Shown piece by piece: positions 1-9,758 of a stretch of 38,543 bases of DNA. The position numbers and the translations under genes were made by a program. The notes under the pieces were generated by a model. The model saw only the letters and a list, made by a program, of their open reading frames with translations. It was not told where the DNA came from and made no database searches. Source of the stretch: Deltaproteobacteria bacterium (GTDB lineage Bacteria; Myxococcota_A; Polyangia; JAAYKL01); assembly GCA_016936575.1 (NCBI GenBank), contig JAFGXQ010000195.1, forward strand, positions 1 through 38,543, read 5' to 3'. Within the stretch, counting starts at the first letter, position 1. Every line of letters begins with the position of its first letter.

Positions 1-475
1 CCCAGGATTCCAAATACACCTCCGGCAAACAGCCGCGCGTCAGTGCTTTTGATAAATCAAATTGATCTTTCAGTTCCCAATATAACAGCGGTGGCAATTG
101 CTCGTGCAAAACGCGCCCCGGAAGCAGGTTTGCCTTTCCTCTTTTCAACTTTCTGGCAGAAGAACCGGTAAGTAAAAAGCGCCGCGCAGGATGACCGTCG
201 ATAAGTGCCTGGACAGTATTTAAAATAGAAGGAATACGTTGGACTTCATCAATTAAAATTAACTTCGGCGCGTCATCGCCAAGACCATGAACCAACCGCT
301 TCAACAACCCAACATCGTTCAGATGCTGCCGATAGGTTTCTTCGTCGGCAAGATTAATGGAAAGTACTGGATTCAGCTGTCGACACAATGTGCTCTTTCC
401 CACTTGCCGTGGCCCAAGCAGCAGAATGCTCTTGGGGTGTTTTGTGATTTTTAATGTAATCATCCTTTCAATCAT
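1..475 (-). CDS. AAA ATPase, DUF4143-type family, 3' part cut off by window edge
   Basis: The 158 visible residues are the N-terminal part of an AAA_14/DUF4143-type ATPase. A Walker A motif GPRQVGKST lies at residues 21-29, a Walker B motif LILIDEV at 72-78, and the family-typical LLTGSSARKL segment at 101-110. The reading frame is open to the edge of the window, so the C-terminal DUF4143 domain is not seen. The start may be the ATG at 475 or the in-frame ATG at 463; neither has a well-spaced ribosome binding site. These ATPases are often single mobile-like genes with many paralogues per genome and their substrate is unknown. Two direct repeats lie just upstream. The family call is firm; the biological role is not. 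Confidence 0.85.
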   Translation of the reverse strand, partial: MIERMITLKITKHPKSILLLGPRQVGKSTLCRQLNPVLSINLADEETYRQHLNDVGLLKRLVHGLGDDAPKLILIDEVQRIPSILNTVQALIDGHPARRFLLTGSSARKLKRGKANLLPGRVLHEQLPPLLYWELKDQFDLSKALTRGCLPEVYLESW

Positions 476-487
476 AGTATAATATTT

Positions 488-535
488 ACTGAATTTCGCG
501 CACTTAACAAGCGTTTTTCACTGAATTTCGCGCAC
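488..535. repeat. Two 16-bp direct repeats upstream of the ATPase gene
   Basis: The 16-mer actgaatttcgcgcac occurs at 488-503 and again at 520-535, a 32-bp period. Both copies lie 13-60 bp upstream of the ATPase start, where an operator or a recombination site could sit. The rest of the 476-710 intergenic region shows nothing recognisable. Confidence 0.6.
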
Positions 536-710
536 AACATACATCTATTTCAACAATTTCTTCAATGTTGCGTTCCTGATCATCCCCCCCTAAGCACGCA
601 TGAGACACGAAGCGCAGCACACATTCTCAAGAGTCATGCCATCGAGGGTTCTCAGTTTCTGTGCCGGCGGAGTTGTTCCCAATGCATTCCAATGAAAAGG
701 GGAAACCATC

Positions 711-2789
711 ATGGCATTAGATGTTGCATTTTTAGGATTCGAACCCGCCGGAAGCGAAAACCTTCCGTTGCGTTTGCTGGCAAGGGCCGCAGACAATGCC
801 GGCTACTCGGTTCGCGTAGCTACAGCGTCCCGAAAACTGGACGGTGCGCGCGTATTGCGCAAGGTGCTGAAGCGAAATCCCGCGGCATTGGGGTTCAACC
901 TCAACCACCCGACAGCCGCGCTATTTGATATAACACTCGCCACACTGGCTCGCAAATGGGGATATACCGGTTATATCTTCTGTGCAGGGTCGGTCGCGTC
1001 GCTCCAGACCGAATGGCTGCTGGAACGAGTACCGGCGCTGGACGGGTTGTTGCGTTTTGACGCGCAAACCGAAATCAAAGCGCTGCTGGATTCGGTGATC
1101 AAACACGAACCGCTGAAATATGTGGCCGGAATGGCCACCCGCAACACGCGCAACGCACCCAGGATACATTCCAGTAATCCCGTTTGGACGCCCGTACGCG
1201 GAACGTTGCCGACGGTATTCGGCGTGCCCATCGCCGAGGTGGCCTCCAGCAAGGGATGCAACCACCGTTGTGACTATTGCACCCACGCCGCGATGGCAGA
1301 GCGCGCATTCAGAGAATCAGGGGTGCGCGATGTTCCCCGAAGCACGCTGCACGCCCGATACGGAAACCTTCTTCGCCGGCCGCTGAACGAGTTTGCAGAT
1401 GAAATTGCTGCGCTGTATCACCACCAAGGGGCGCGTTTTTTTCAGTTATCAGACTCCCACCCGGTGCCGGAAAAAAAAGCCGATGCCGTAGACTGGGCAC
1501 AAACGCTGCGAAAAATGCTCGACGTGCGGAAGGTCGGGCCGGTGGGTTTTGGCATGATGACCCGTGCGGACCGATTGGACCGCGACGTGGTAGACGCGTT
1601 ACAAAAACTTGGACTGATGCGAACATTGGCCGGAGTGGAATCCGGAAGTGAATCCGGGTTGAACCGATTGGGTCGAAGAGGCGATTTCCGCCAGGGCATT
1701 CGCGGGCTGGATGCGCTTTCCCACGCGGGGGTGGCAACCGTTTTCAACAGCCTGCTGCTCAATCCGCAAAGTACACCCGACACCGTGCGAGAGGAACTGA
1801 ATTTTTTAGACGGAGTCAGGGGAGTAATCTTTGACGCTGCAAAGCTGCGCCCGTATGCCGGTACGGTTGCGTACGATAATCTTCAACGTGCGCATCGCCT
1901 TGAAGGCGGCGAAATCTATTCCACGTTCAATTTTGACGATCCGGTCATGCAGCGATTCGCCGCCCTGCAGGTGAAAGCCGCTTCTCGCGTGGGCCGAAAC
2001 GAACCGGTGGCAATTATGTGCGACCTGTTGTTGTCAACGGCAATACTGGAACGCTTCGGCGGTCGCCCCGGCAGCGCCGCACTTGTACGGGAAGATCTGC
2101 TGGCATTCGCGCATCAGGTGAACCGCGACAGAGTATTCCTGCTGCGGAATCTGCTGTCAGCGGCTGAGAACGACACCGACGGGGAGCTGGCCATCGCACG
2201 GTGGATGCGCGTATGCACTGAAACAACCGTTCAATTGGGCAAACTGGAAAACCGCCTGACAACCGAAGCGGGAAACCAAACGTCTGCTGCGCATTATTAT
2301 CGAAACTTTTCGGCTGCCCTGGCATTGACATTCGCACTGTCTACCGGTGTCGGTTGTAACCGCGTGGAAGATATCTCGGATCAGACGGTCGAGAGGAACA
2401 ACGACCCCGACGATGACGAATCCGATTCATCCGCTGCGATGCAAAGCACAAACCCCGTCGTCGGCGAAGACACCGACAGTGGCAAAAAGACCGATACGGG
2501 AGAAGATACTGAAATACTTGAAAACGGATGCACCCAGACCGAAACTACCGAAAACAATTCACGCCTAAGTGACACCGGACGGGAATGCGTGTGGCAGGAG
2601 GGTTATGATGAGCCCTACAAAATACTGATCGGCAGCGACGGGTTCGTAGAAAAAATCACACTGAACCCGGATGCATACGCTGCGACGGAGATGGAAGCAT
2701 GCCTCTATGACATCTTAAGTGGAGAACAGTTCCCGTGCCTGGCCGGCGAAGACCTGGAACAATACTACCCAATCGTTCTCACGGAGTAA
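711..2789 (+). CDS. B12-binding-like radical SAM protein fused to a lipoprotein-like C-terminal tail
   Basis: The protein has 692 residues. Residues 1-130 look like a degenerate cobalamin-binding fold as found before many radical SAM domains; the DxHxxG cobalamin motif was not seen. Residues about 174-400 form the radical SAM domain, with the cluster motif CNHRCDYC (Cys183, Cys187, Cys190) and a GVESGSESGL stretch at 308-317. From about residue 533 the protein changes character: a hydrophobic run ends in a lipobox-like STGVGC (Cys549), then an acidic Asp/Ser/Thr spacer (560-600), then a C-terminal segment (636-690) with IGSDGFVEKITL, a Cys pair and FPCLAGE that resembles the TonB/AgmX C-terminal domain. 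Such a tail normally belongs to a separate lipoprotein. The ATG at 711 is preceded by aaaagggg. The substrate is unknown. The next gene is convergent. Confidence 0.8.
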   Translation: MALDVAFLGFEPAGSENLPLRLLARAADNAGYSVRVATASRKLDGARVLRKVLKRNPAALGFNLNHPTAALFDITLATLARKWGYTGYIFCAGSVASLQTEWLLERVPALDGLLRFDAQTEIKALLDSVIKHEPLKYVAGMATRNTRNAPRIHSSNPVWTPVRGTLPTVFGVPIAEVASSKGCNHRCDYCTHAAMAERAFRESGVRDVPRSTLHARYGNLLRRPLNEFADEIAALYHHQGARFFQLSDSHPVPEKKADAVDWAQTLRKMLDVRKVGPVGFGMMTRADRLDRDVVDALQKLGLMRTLAGVESGSESGLNRLGRRGDFRQGIRGLDALSHAGVATVFNSLLLNPQSTPDTVREELNFLDGVRGVIFDAAKLRPYAGTVAYDNLQRAHRLEGGEIYSTFNFDDPVMQRFAALQVKAASRVGRNEPVAIMCDLLLSTAILERFGGRPGSAALVREDLLAFAHQVNRDRVFLLRNLLSAAENDTDGELAIARWMRVCTETTVQLGKLENRLTTEAGNQTSAAHYYRNFSAALALTFALSTGVGCNRVEDISDQTVERNNDPDDDESDSSAAMQSTNPVVGEDTDSGKKTDTGEDTEILENGCTQTETTENNSRLSDTGRECVWQEGYDEPYKILIGSDGFVEKITLNPDAYAATEMEACLYDILSGEQFPCLAGEDLEQYYPIVLTE

Positions 2790-2822
2790 CAGAAAATAAA
2801 CAATGGATGACATTCTGTGTGT

Positions 2823-3686
2823 TCACCCCCGGCGATGTTCTTTGCGGTATTCAGCCGGGGTTCGCTTGAATACGTGCTTGAACGCTCTGTAAAAATGACT
2901 CATGTCGACAAACCCCCAGCGTTCGGCGATTTGCTCGATGGTACGTTCGCCGGGTAACTCCAGCGCCGCCGATTTCAACCGATGATGCAGCGCAAATCTA
3001 CCAAAAGATACTCCTGTGGCCTGTGTGAATTTTCGGCGAAAAGTGCTGTCGCTCATGCGGCACATCACCGCGGCATCGTGCTCCCGTACCGGTGTGCGAG
3101 AACTGAACACCGCACTCAATGCCGGCTGAATATGACCCCACAGATTTACATCTGAAGCATATTCCGGAGGCGTCCATTGGTCGTTCAGCGTACGCAGCAA
3201 CTCCAGCAGAAGTAGATGTGCGGCAAGCAAATTGTGGTGTTCCTCATCTGTTTTGTCCCGGCGTTTCATGACCTGCTCCAGGCGACGAAGTGCACTGACA
3301 AAATACGCTTTGTCCTCGCCCCGAAGCTGCGGACGCTCCACCGCCGGCGCGATGAACGGCGTAATCCAGCGACACCCCTCAATTCCGAGATGAACAGTCG
3401 ATATCAGCTCCGGACGAACCAGGAACACCGCAACTCGGCAGGGCGCCTCCACCAATTCAAATCCGTGGGACTCCCACACCCCGGTCAGCCATATTTCGCC
3501 CGAACGCAGCAGGCGCGTTTCGGTATCCCACACCCGCCGCATCTGTCCGCTAAGCACCACCCCTAACTCCAGCTCATAATGAATATCGTACATGGACTCA
3601 CGAACATGAAGATGATTGGAAAATCCAAACTCGAATGGATGGCGGTCACTCGTTGGAAACAAAACTCTGGCGTTTTCTAATTTCAT
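2823..3686 (-). CDS. AraC family transcriptional regulator
   Basis: The 287-residue protein has the usual AraC layout. An N-terminal cupin-like sensing half covers about residues 10-160. A C-terminal double helix-turn-helix covers about 190-285, with the typical second-helix run DMSHFYRAFKHVFKRTPAEYR near the end. It starts at an ATG with AGG six bases upstream. The gene is divergent from the expansin-like lipoprotein gene at 3806, with 119 bp between the two starts, so it may regulate that gene; this is inference from position only. The inducer is unknown. Confidence 0.9.
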   Translation of the reverse strand: MKLENARVLFPTSDRHPFEFGFSNHLHVRESMYDIHYELELGVVLSGQMRRVWDTETRLLRSGEIWLTGVWESHGFELVEAPCRVAVFLVRPELISTVHLGIEGCRWITPFIAPAVERPQLRGEDKAYFVSALRRLEQVMKRRDKTDEEHHNLLAAHLLLLELLRTLNDQWTPPEYASDVNLWGHIQPALSAVFSSRTPVREHDAAVMCRMSDSTFRRKFTQATGVSFGRFALHHRLKSAALELPGERTIEQIAERWGFVDMSHFYRAFKHVFKRTPAEYRKEHRRG

Positions 3687-3805
3687 TGCAACCTGATTTC
3701 AAATGAGCGGATTTTACAATAACAACAGCGTTCCGTCCAATGCAAAGGCGAACACAATGCACCATACTGAAAGAAAGAGCGTCAACGCTTGCAACGGAGG
3801 TAACC

Positions 3806-4417
3806 ATGAAACTCGCTTATTTAATTTTGTTTATTGTGTCGGCTGCGGCATTCACCGGAACGGCCTGCACATCCGAGAACACCAACGGGAAAACCCCCGA
3901 AGAAATTGACACCACAAGTGAATCGCAACAAGAAACGGATTCTTCAGCAGATTCAGTCACTGATTCTTCGGAAGAAACCGATTCCACCGATGACTCATCA
4001 CAAGCGATTGATACCGAAAACCTGGAATGGCAGTATGCCAATCTCACCTGGTATGAATCTTATCCCGAGGAAGGAAGCGCTGAATGCATTGAATACAACG
4101 GCTGTGAGTGGGCCGGGTGGTTTGCCGGTCTGGATGAGCAGATGACTCCCGAATGGGTGGAATCCCACAATATCGCTGCTGTACACTCCGACCATTTCTC
4201 AACCTACAACGGCAAAACGCTTCGTGTTCGCTTTGGTGATGAGCACCAAATTGACGTGGTGGTTTACGATATGTGTGCAGACAGTGACTGCGATGGCTGC
4301 TGTACCGACAACATGTACGCCACGGGATTTCTTATCGATATGGAAATTCATACCGCGGAACGCTTCGGCGTAATGGGTGGTATCGTTGAATTTGCATGTC
4401 TGGACTGTAATAAATAA
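3806..4417 (+). CDS. Lipoprotein with expansin-like double-psi beta-barrel domain
   Basis: The 203-residue protein begins at the ATG behind a strong ribosome binding site (ggaggtaacc); an upstream in-frame ATG at 3740 would bury the signal peptide. Residues 1-20 are a type II signal peptide and the lipobox ends at Cys21 (TGTAC). Residues 22-70 are an acidic Asp/Glu/Ser/Thr spacer. The rest matches expansin/barwin-like double-psi beta-barrels: a WYESYP start, then CIEYNGCEWAGWFAG, then DVVVYDMCADSDCDGCCTDN, then a GFLIDME...RFGV segment and a final Cys-rich strand. The Cys-rich CxGCCT motif is typical of a mainly eukaryotic branch of this fold. Thr follows Cys21, so the +2 rule favours the outer membrane. 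Ligand binding to polysaccharide is plausible but not shown. It is divergent from an AraC regulator. Confidence 0.7.
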   Translation: MKLAYLILFIVSAAAFTGTACTSENTNGKTPEEIDTTSESQQETDSSADSVTDSSEETDSTDDSSQAIDTENLEWQYANLTWYESYPEEGSAECIEYNGCEWAGWFAGLDEQMTPEWVESHNIAAVHSDHFSTYNGKTLRVRFGDEHQIDVVVYDMCADSDCDGCCTDNMYATGFLIDMEIHTAERFGVMGGIVEFACLDCNK

Positions 4418-4513
4418 CACCGAGTTCGAACGATTACAGCCATTTTTATTCAGAACTGTTTCTCTTCCTGCTCAGATTCCAGGTTTTCTATTTCGACACG
4501 TTTAATTTTCATC

Positions 4514-4531
4514 TACACTATGTACACTATG
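4514..4531. repeat. 9-bp tandem duplication
   Basis: The 9-mer tacactatg is repeated back to back, 29 bp before the next start codon. It lies in the intergenic region between two lipoprotein genes and could be part of a promoter. No other structure is seen in 4418-4559. Confidence 0.5.
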
Positions 4532-4559
4532 TAACACACCACCAACCCGGGAGGGTTTC

Positions 4560-5504
<945 letters not shown>

Positions 5505-5521
5505 TCCTTTATCATTTCTCC

Positions 5522-5559
5522 GCAGGCGTCTCGTTCCTGTGCCGAACGACCGCCCCTGC
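5522..5559. terminator. Possible stem-loop between convergent genes
   Basis: An interrupted hairpin can form: GCAGG (5522-5526) pairs with CCTGC (5555-5559), and CGTTC (5532-5536) with GAACG (5544-5548) around a 7-base loop. It lies between the ends of the CAP lipoprotein and aldo/keto reductase genes. No clear T-run follows on either strand, so termination activity is uncertain. Confidence 0.3.
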
Positions 5560-5561
5560 CC

Positions 5562-6548
5562 TTAAGACAAAATGGTTTCTATTTGGATAAGTTCTTCAGC
5601 GGAAAGTGACATTTTTTTCGTCACGCCGAAACAATCGACAATCTGCTGTAATCGACTCGCACCCACAATTACCGACGAAACCGATGCATGACGCAGCACA
5701 AATGCAAGCGCCAGCTGCGCAATTGTTTGACCGCGCGATGCGGCGATTTTTCCAAGAGCGCGCACTTTGTCGATTCGGTCCGCGGTGATGTCGCTGTTGT
5801 TCAGAAACACGCTGGCGCCACCGGCGCGAGAGTCCGCAGGTACGCCCTGTAAATATCGCTCGGTGAGCATCCCCTGTGCCAGCGGTGAGAAAACCGTCAG
5901 CCCGATGCCGAGTTCATCTGCTGTTGCAACCAATTCTTTTTCAACTGCGCGGTCAAACATGTTGTACCGAACTTGATTGACCACAAAAGGCGTTTTCAAC
6001 TCGGCCAGCACCGCATACGCCTGCTTCAGTTGCGCCGCATTGTAGTTGGACAGCCCCACATATAATGCTTTTCCACTGCGAACAGCAGAATCGAGTGCGC
6101 CCATGGTTTCCGCCAACGGCGTATCCGGATCCGGGCGGTGATGATAAAAAATGTCAACATAGTCGACACCCATTCGCCGCAAACTGTCATCCAGACTGGA
6201 AAGCAGATATTTACGCGAACCGAAATCCCCGTACGGCCCCGGCCACATGTCATAGCCCGCCTTGGTGGCAATGAGTAATTCATTCCGGTGTGCAGCCAAC
6301 TCAGATTTCAGAATTCGGCCGAACATCTTTTCAGCGCTGCCGGGGGGCGGACCGTAGTTGTTTGCCAAATCGAAATGGGTGATTCCCAGGTCAAATGCGC
6401 CCAGCACCATTTCCCGGCAATTGTCGTAAGACGCATCGCCGCCAAAATTATGCCACAGCCCCAAAGACAGCGGCGCCACTTTTAATCCGCTGCGGCCGAT
6501 GCGATGATATGTACAGTTCTCGTATCGCTTCTCATTTGGCGTGCCCAT
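5562..6548 (-). CDS. Aldo/keto reductase, YghZ/Gpr type (L-glyceraldehyde 3-phosphate reductase-like)
   Basis: The 328-residue protein closely resembles Escherichia coli YghZ, an NADPH-dependent reductase acting on L-glyceraldehyde 3-phosphate and other aldehydes. The N-terminal LSLGLWHNFG, FDLANNYGPPPGSAE, TKAGYDMWPGPYG and SRKYLLSSLD blocks match that subfamily. The catalytic tetrad of the fold is present as Asp60, Tyr65, Lys96 and His137. The cofactor-binding end shows SSVIVGASRLQQI. Length is normal, and ggaggc precedes the ATG. It is a soluble cytoplasmic enzyme. It follows the Roadblock gene on the same strand after 108 bp. Substrate specificity is inferred from family resemblance. Confidence 0.93.
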   Translation of the reverse strand: MGTPNEKRYENCTYHRIGRSGLKVAPLSLGLWHNFGGDASYDNCREMVLGAFDLGITHFDLANNYGPPPGSAEKMFGRILKSELAAHRNELLIATKAGYDMWPGPYGDFGSRKYLLSSLDDSLRRMGVDYVDIFYHHRPDPDTPLAETMGALDSAVRSGKALYVGLSNYNAAQLKQAYAVLAELKTPFVVNQVRYNMFDRAVEKELVATADELGIGLTVFSPLAQGMLTERYLQGVPADSRAGGASVFLNNSDITADRIDKVRALGKIAASRGQTIAQLALAFVLRHASVSSVIVGASRLQQIVDCFGVTKKMSLSAEELIQIETILS

Positions 6549-6656
6549 GTATCATTGCCTCCACTCTATGCTTATCATTCAAAGAAACGTTTTCCGCGCC
6601 ACCCATATAGCGGTCGCGATAAGATGATTCGGCTCATTTTTCAGCAGTTCGGTAGG

Positions 6657-7028
6657 CTACGCAAGAATTCGATTCACCCCTTTAGACCCAACCAGCAGCT
6701 CCGCCAGCACTTTCGACGACTGTCCCCCAACTCCGCAGATAAACAGATCTCCGACGTCCGTTTTAATGGGCGCAATGGTCACCTGCTTTTCGGGACCATT
6801 ATCGATGGATACTTTTCCCTGCCACAATTTCTTTCCCGGAACCAACCTGGGTGCCAGTGCTGCAATCTCTTCATCTTCGAACACTTTCCCTGCGCCGGCC
6901 ACCGGAATACCCTGATGCTCAGCTAAAATCACAGAATTAAAGCTGGCTCTGGTTGCGATTGCTTCGAGCTGAAGCTCCAACGCCTCATGCACATTGTGAC
7001 TTCTTTTTGTTCTTCGTTCTTCTTTCAT
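6657..7028 (-). CDS. Roadblock/LC7-like domain protein
   Basis: The 123-residue soluble protein has a helix (HEALELQLEAIATRA) followed by a strand-rich pattern, FNSVILAEHQGIPVAGAG, as in Roadblock/LC7 domains. A second strand pair, KQVTIAPIKTDVGDLFICGVGG, and a C-terminal helix complete the fold. These domains usually pair with a small GTPase of the MglA type or with its regulators; no such GTPase is in the window. The start ATG has ggaggc upstream. It sits between the patatin gene (103 bp upstream) and the aldo/keto reductase gene on the same strand. The family call rests on pattern recognition and is moderate. Confidence 0.6.
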   Translation of the reverse strand: MKEERRTKRSHNVHEALELQLEAIATRASFNSVILAEHQGIPVAGAGKVFEDEEIAALAPRLVPGKKLWQGKVSIDNGPEKQVTIAPIKTDVGDLFICGVGGQSSKVLAELLVGSKGVNRILA

Positions 7029-7131
7029 GACGTGCCTCCGTATAGATAGCAGTTTCCCACACTATACTACATTTGGGCACACTGGGCAAATTTTATGACA
7101 TCATGATGCGGCATCCGCCCCAAAACAATCC

Positions 7132-9669
7132 TCAGAACGGCGAAATCCACTGCCACCCGATTTCAAGAAATCCGTTGAATACATTCTGATCGTTTTCGCT
7201 CATCGGCGGCAGGAAATACGGGAACCACTCCACTCCCCCCTGCACGCGAACCCGCTCGTAAAATGTGAGCGCCAAAAACAGCTGACCCACCGGTGCGGAA
7301 CACCCACGGCTATCAATCGAAAACTGTTCCAAGTCACAAACACCCCGGGTGAACGAGTCCCCGGTTGACAACTGATACCCCAACCGAACGCCCAGTCGCC
7401 CCTGCATCACCGCCGAAGACCAGGTCGTTTTTTCTAACTCCATGCCGATAAGCGGCGTCATGGCAAAAACATTCGGCTCCGGCCCCATCAACTCGTACAG
7501 CCCCTTGAACTGAAGTCCGAAATTGAACCGAACCCACCTTGCCGGAGCGTATTTTCCGGCAGCGCTCAAGCCGAACTCCGCACCCTTGCCCGCGCCCACA
7601 TAAATAATAACCTGCGGAGGTTGATACTTGAAAAAATTCAACCCCGGTTTGCCCAACACCCGAATCGCAATGCTCTCCGCCTGCGGCAACTTCTCGGCAT
7701 AGTCATCCAGCGCCCCGGCGAGAATTTCGCGAATACGCGACATGGCCAGCCACGCCTCATCCCGCTCCAATCCCAAATCTTCAAACCAGAAGTTGTATTG
7801 TTCCAACAAACGAATCGTATATTGAAAACGCGATTCGTCTCCCTGACGATGCCAGCTTTCTACAAAATTACCGTGCACCATCGGCTGTACTTCAGGAGGG
7901 AATTCACCCTTCATTCCGCGTATGCAATGCTGATGGTCGATGGTCTCATCGAGAGGCAGGTCGCTGCAGAGATCATATAACCGATTCAACGAAACCTGCA
8001 GCAATATCCGAAAATCCTCGAGGTGTTCCCCGATACACATGGGGGACAGTCGCTTAATTCCATCAAATTTGGAACGCATACAGTAGTACGGATTCCAGCT
8101 CTCCTTTTTTCGGGCCGATTCAGTGTTCTCAGGGTAGCGGATGTATACGCGCTTGCCGGTTTGTCGATATAACTGTCTACTAACTTCTCGTTTTATGTAT
8201 TTATGCGCATCGTACATTCCCAGATAAAAATCAAAAATTCGAAACTTCTCTTCAAAAAACCCAAAGAAATTGGCAAGTAACCCGCTGGCGGTCGGAAAAT
8301 TTCGTTGCGTCAAATGAATGTGACTGCGAACTTCGGGGTGGTGATCAAGCAGCGTGTAGATTTCTTTCGCCTGCGCTGAGCGAACAAATCCCTGAGAGTA
8401 GGAACCAAAAGTCGGAAACAGCGCTTCAATTCGATGATATACCGCTTCCGGCTTGTACGCAGGATAAGACACATTTAACGCATCCAGGTACAAAAAATAA
8501 AAATTTTCAGGCAGTTCCCCTTTTTCGCTGTCCGGATCATCCCGCCAAATCGATTGTCCATCTACCTGCTCAAACCCGGCGATACCGATGCGGTATGCCA
8601 ACCCAAGCGGATTTCTGTCAAACATGGAGCCATCCACAAACAATTCTGTGTACTGCGGCTTCACACATTCGCGAAAGGTCGCCACATCAAGACTTCTATC
8701 CAACTCCGGCAACGTCATACAAAACGACATCTCCTGCGCGGGAAATGCCAAAGGGAACGCCGACGATGCAAACATCAACTTCTTCAGAATATCAAAATTA
8801 TTAACAGTGCTGGTCTCTTTAAACGGATCCATGAATGGAAGCAGCGGCTGCGACGTACCGTGAGCCTTGTCGACATAATTCATCACCCGAGGCAGCTTTC
8901 CCTTTCCGCGCCCCTGAATTCGAAAAACAAATTTCTCCTCCTGCCTGGGTACGGTGAAATCACCGCTCACGTCGACCTTGCGACTTTTCACTCGAGTCGC
9001 TGTCGCCCCCACCACCACCTCGAGATCCTCTGACAACCCCTCATTCCATTCGGCCTCCATCTTCTTCGCGAGTTTCTCGAATGCTTTCCGCGACGACAAT
9101 GCCAGCGGAGGCGCGTCTTCCACATCAAGCAACTCCTGAATACTCATATCCGTCCACAGCTGATAAAACAGACTCTCGCTTGGAGAGCTAACCAATTCAT
9201 TTCCCATTGATATGACAGAAATGAGAGAATTAATGGTGCCCGCTGACGAGCCCGTCACGATTCGTGGGTCAAACAGATCCGGGTTCAACTTCGTTACTTC
9301 CACCAGGTAATACAGATAGCCCGCCTGATACGCTCCAAGCGAAACCCCACCGCTGGTTGTCAGAGACATCTGTATGGGCAGCGTCATTTCGTGTGAGGCC
9401 TTTGCCGCGGTCTGCGCAATCACATCCACGGGAGACGAACTCTCCTGCAATGCGGTATCCTCTGATTCATCGGAATGTTGCGCAATATCGATACCCGCCG
9501 ATATGGTGTTGTCAATCGACGAATCCGTGTCGTCGGTTTGCGCCGGTGCGGCAACCAGAAACAATCCCGTCAGTATAAAGATGCACCATGCCGCAAGGTA
9601 TCGCTTCGCACTCCGCATATGCGTTACAAACATTTCAAATGAATTCGATACCGATTTTCGAAAAGCCAC
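7132..9669 (-). CDS. Patatin-like phospholipase with probable C-terminal outer-membrane beta-barrel
   Basis: The protein has 845 residues from the GTG at 9669, chosen because ggaggaagg lies just upstream; the frame is open to a GTG at 9687 that would sit inside that site. A hydrophobic signal sequence covers about residues 25-43. The patatin domain shows the oxyanion motif GGVSLG (107-112), the nucleophile motif GSSAG (140-144, Ser142) and DGS (Asp346) for the Ser-Asp dyad, the last replacing the usual DGG. From about residue 680 to the end, alternating hydrophobic and aromatic strands, ending in a terminal Phe, look like an outer-membrane barrel. The likely role is lipid hydrolysis at or beyond the outer membrane. 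It is divergent from the MscS gene with 89 bp between starts. Confidence 0.85.
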   Translation of the reverse strand: MAFRKSVSNSFEMFVTHMRSAKRYLAAWCIFILTGLFLVAAPAQTDDTDSSIDNTISAGIDIAQHSDESEDTALQESSSPVDVIAQTAAKASHEMTLPIQMSLTTSGGVSLGAYQAGYLYYLVEVTKLNPDLFDPRIVTGSSAGTINSLISVISMGNELVSSPSESLFYQLWTDMSIQELLDVEDAPPLALSSRKAFEKLAKKMEAEWNEGLSEDLEVVVGATATRVKSRKVDVSGDFTVPRQEEKFVFRIQGRGKGKLPRVMNYVDKAHGTSQPLLPFMDPFKETSTVNNFDILKKLMFASSAFPLAFPAQEMSFCMTLPELDRSLDVATFRECVKPQYTELFVDGSMFDRNPLGLAYRIGIAGFEQVDGQSIWRDDPDSEKGELPENFYFLYLDALNVSYPAYKPEAVYHRIEALFPTFGSYSQGFVRSAQAKEIYTLLDHHPEVRSHIHLTQRNFPTASGLLANFFGFFEEKFRIFDFYLGMYDAHKYIKREVSRQLYRQTGKRVYIRYPENTESARKKESWNPYYCMRSKFDGIKRLSPMCIGEHLEDFRILLQVSLNRLYDLCSDLPLDETIDHQHCIRGMKGEFPPEVQPMVHGNFVESWHRQGDESRFQYTIRLLEQYNFWFEDLGLERDEAWLAMSRIREILAGALDDYAEKLPQAESIAIRVLGKPGLNFFKYQPPQVIIYVGAGKGAEFGLSAAGKYAPARWVRFNFGLQFKGLYELMGPEPNVFAMTPLIGMELEKTTWSSAVMQGRLGVRLGYQLSTGDSFTRGVCDLEQFSIDSRGCSAPVGQLFLALTFYERVRVQGGVEWFPYFLPPMSENDQNVFNGFLEIGWQWISPF

Positions 9670-9758
9670 GTTCCCGCCTTCCTCCACGTGTTCTTGACCA
9701 GGGCGCTGTTTCCATATAGTAGACGATAATATACCTCTTTAAACAAGAAGGATGAATT

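Noticed and set aside
590-796. Minus-strand open frame before the radical SAM gene
   Set aside because: It overlaps the true start and ribosome binding site of that gene and shows no recognisable features.
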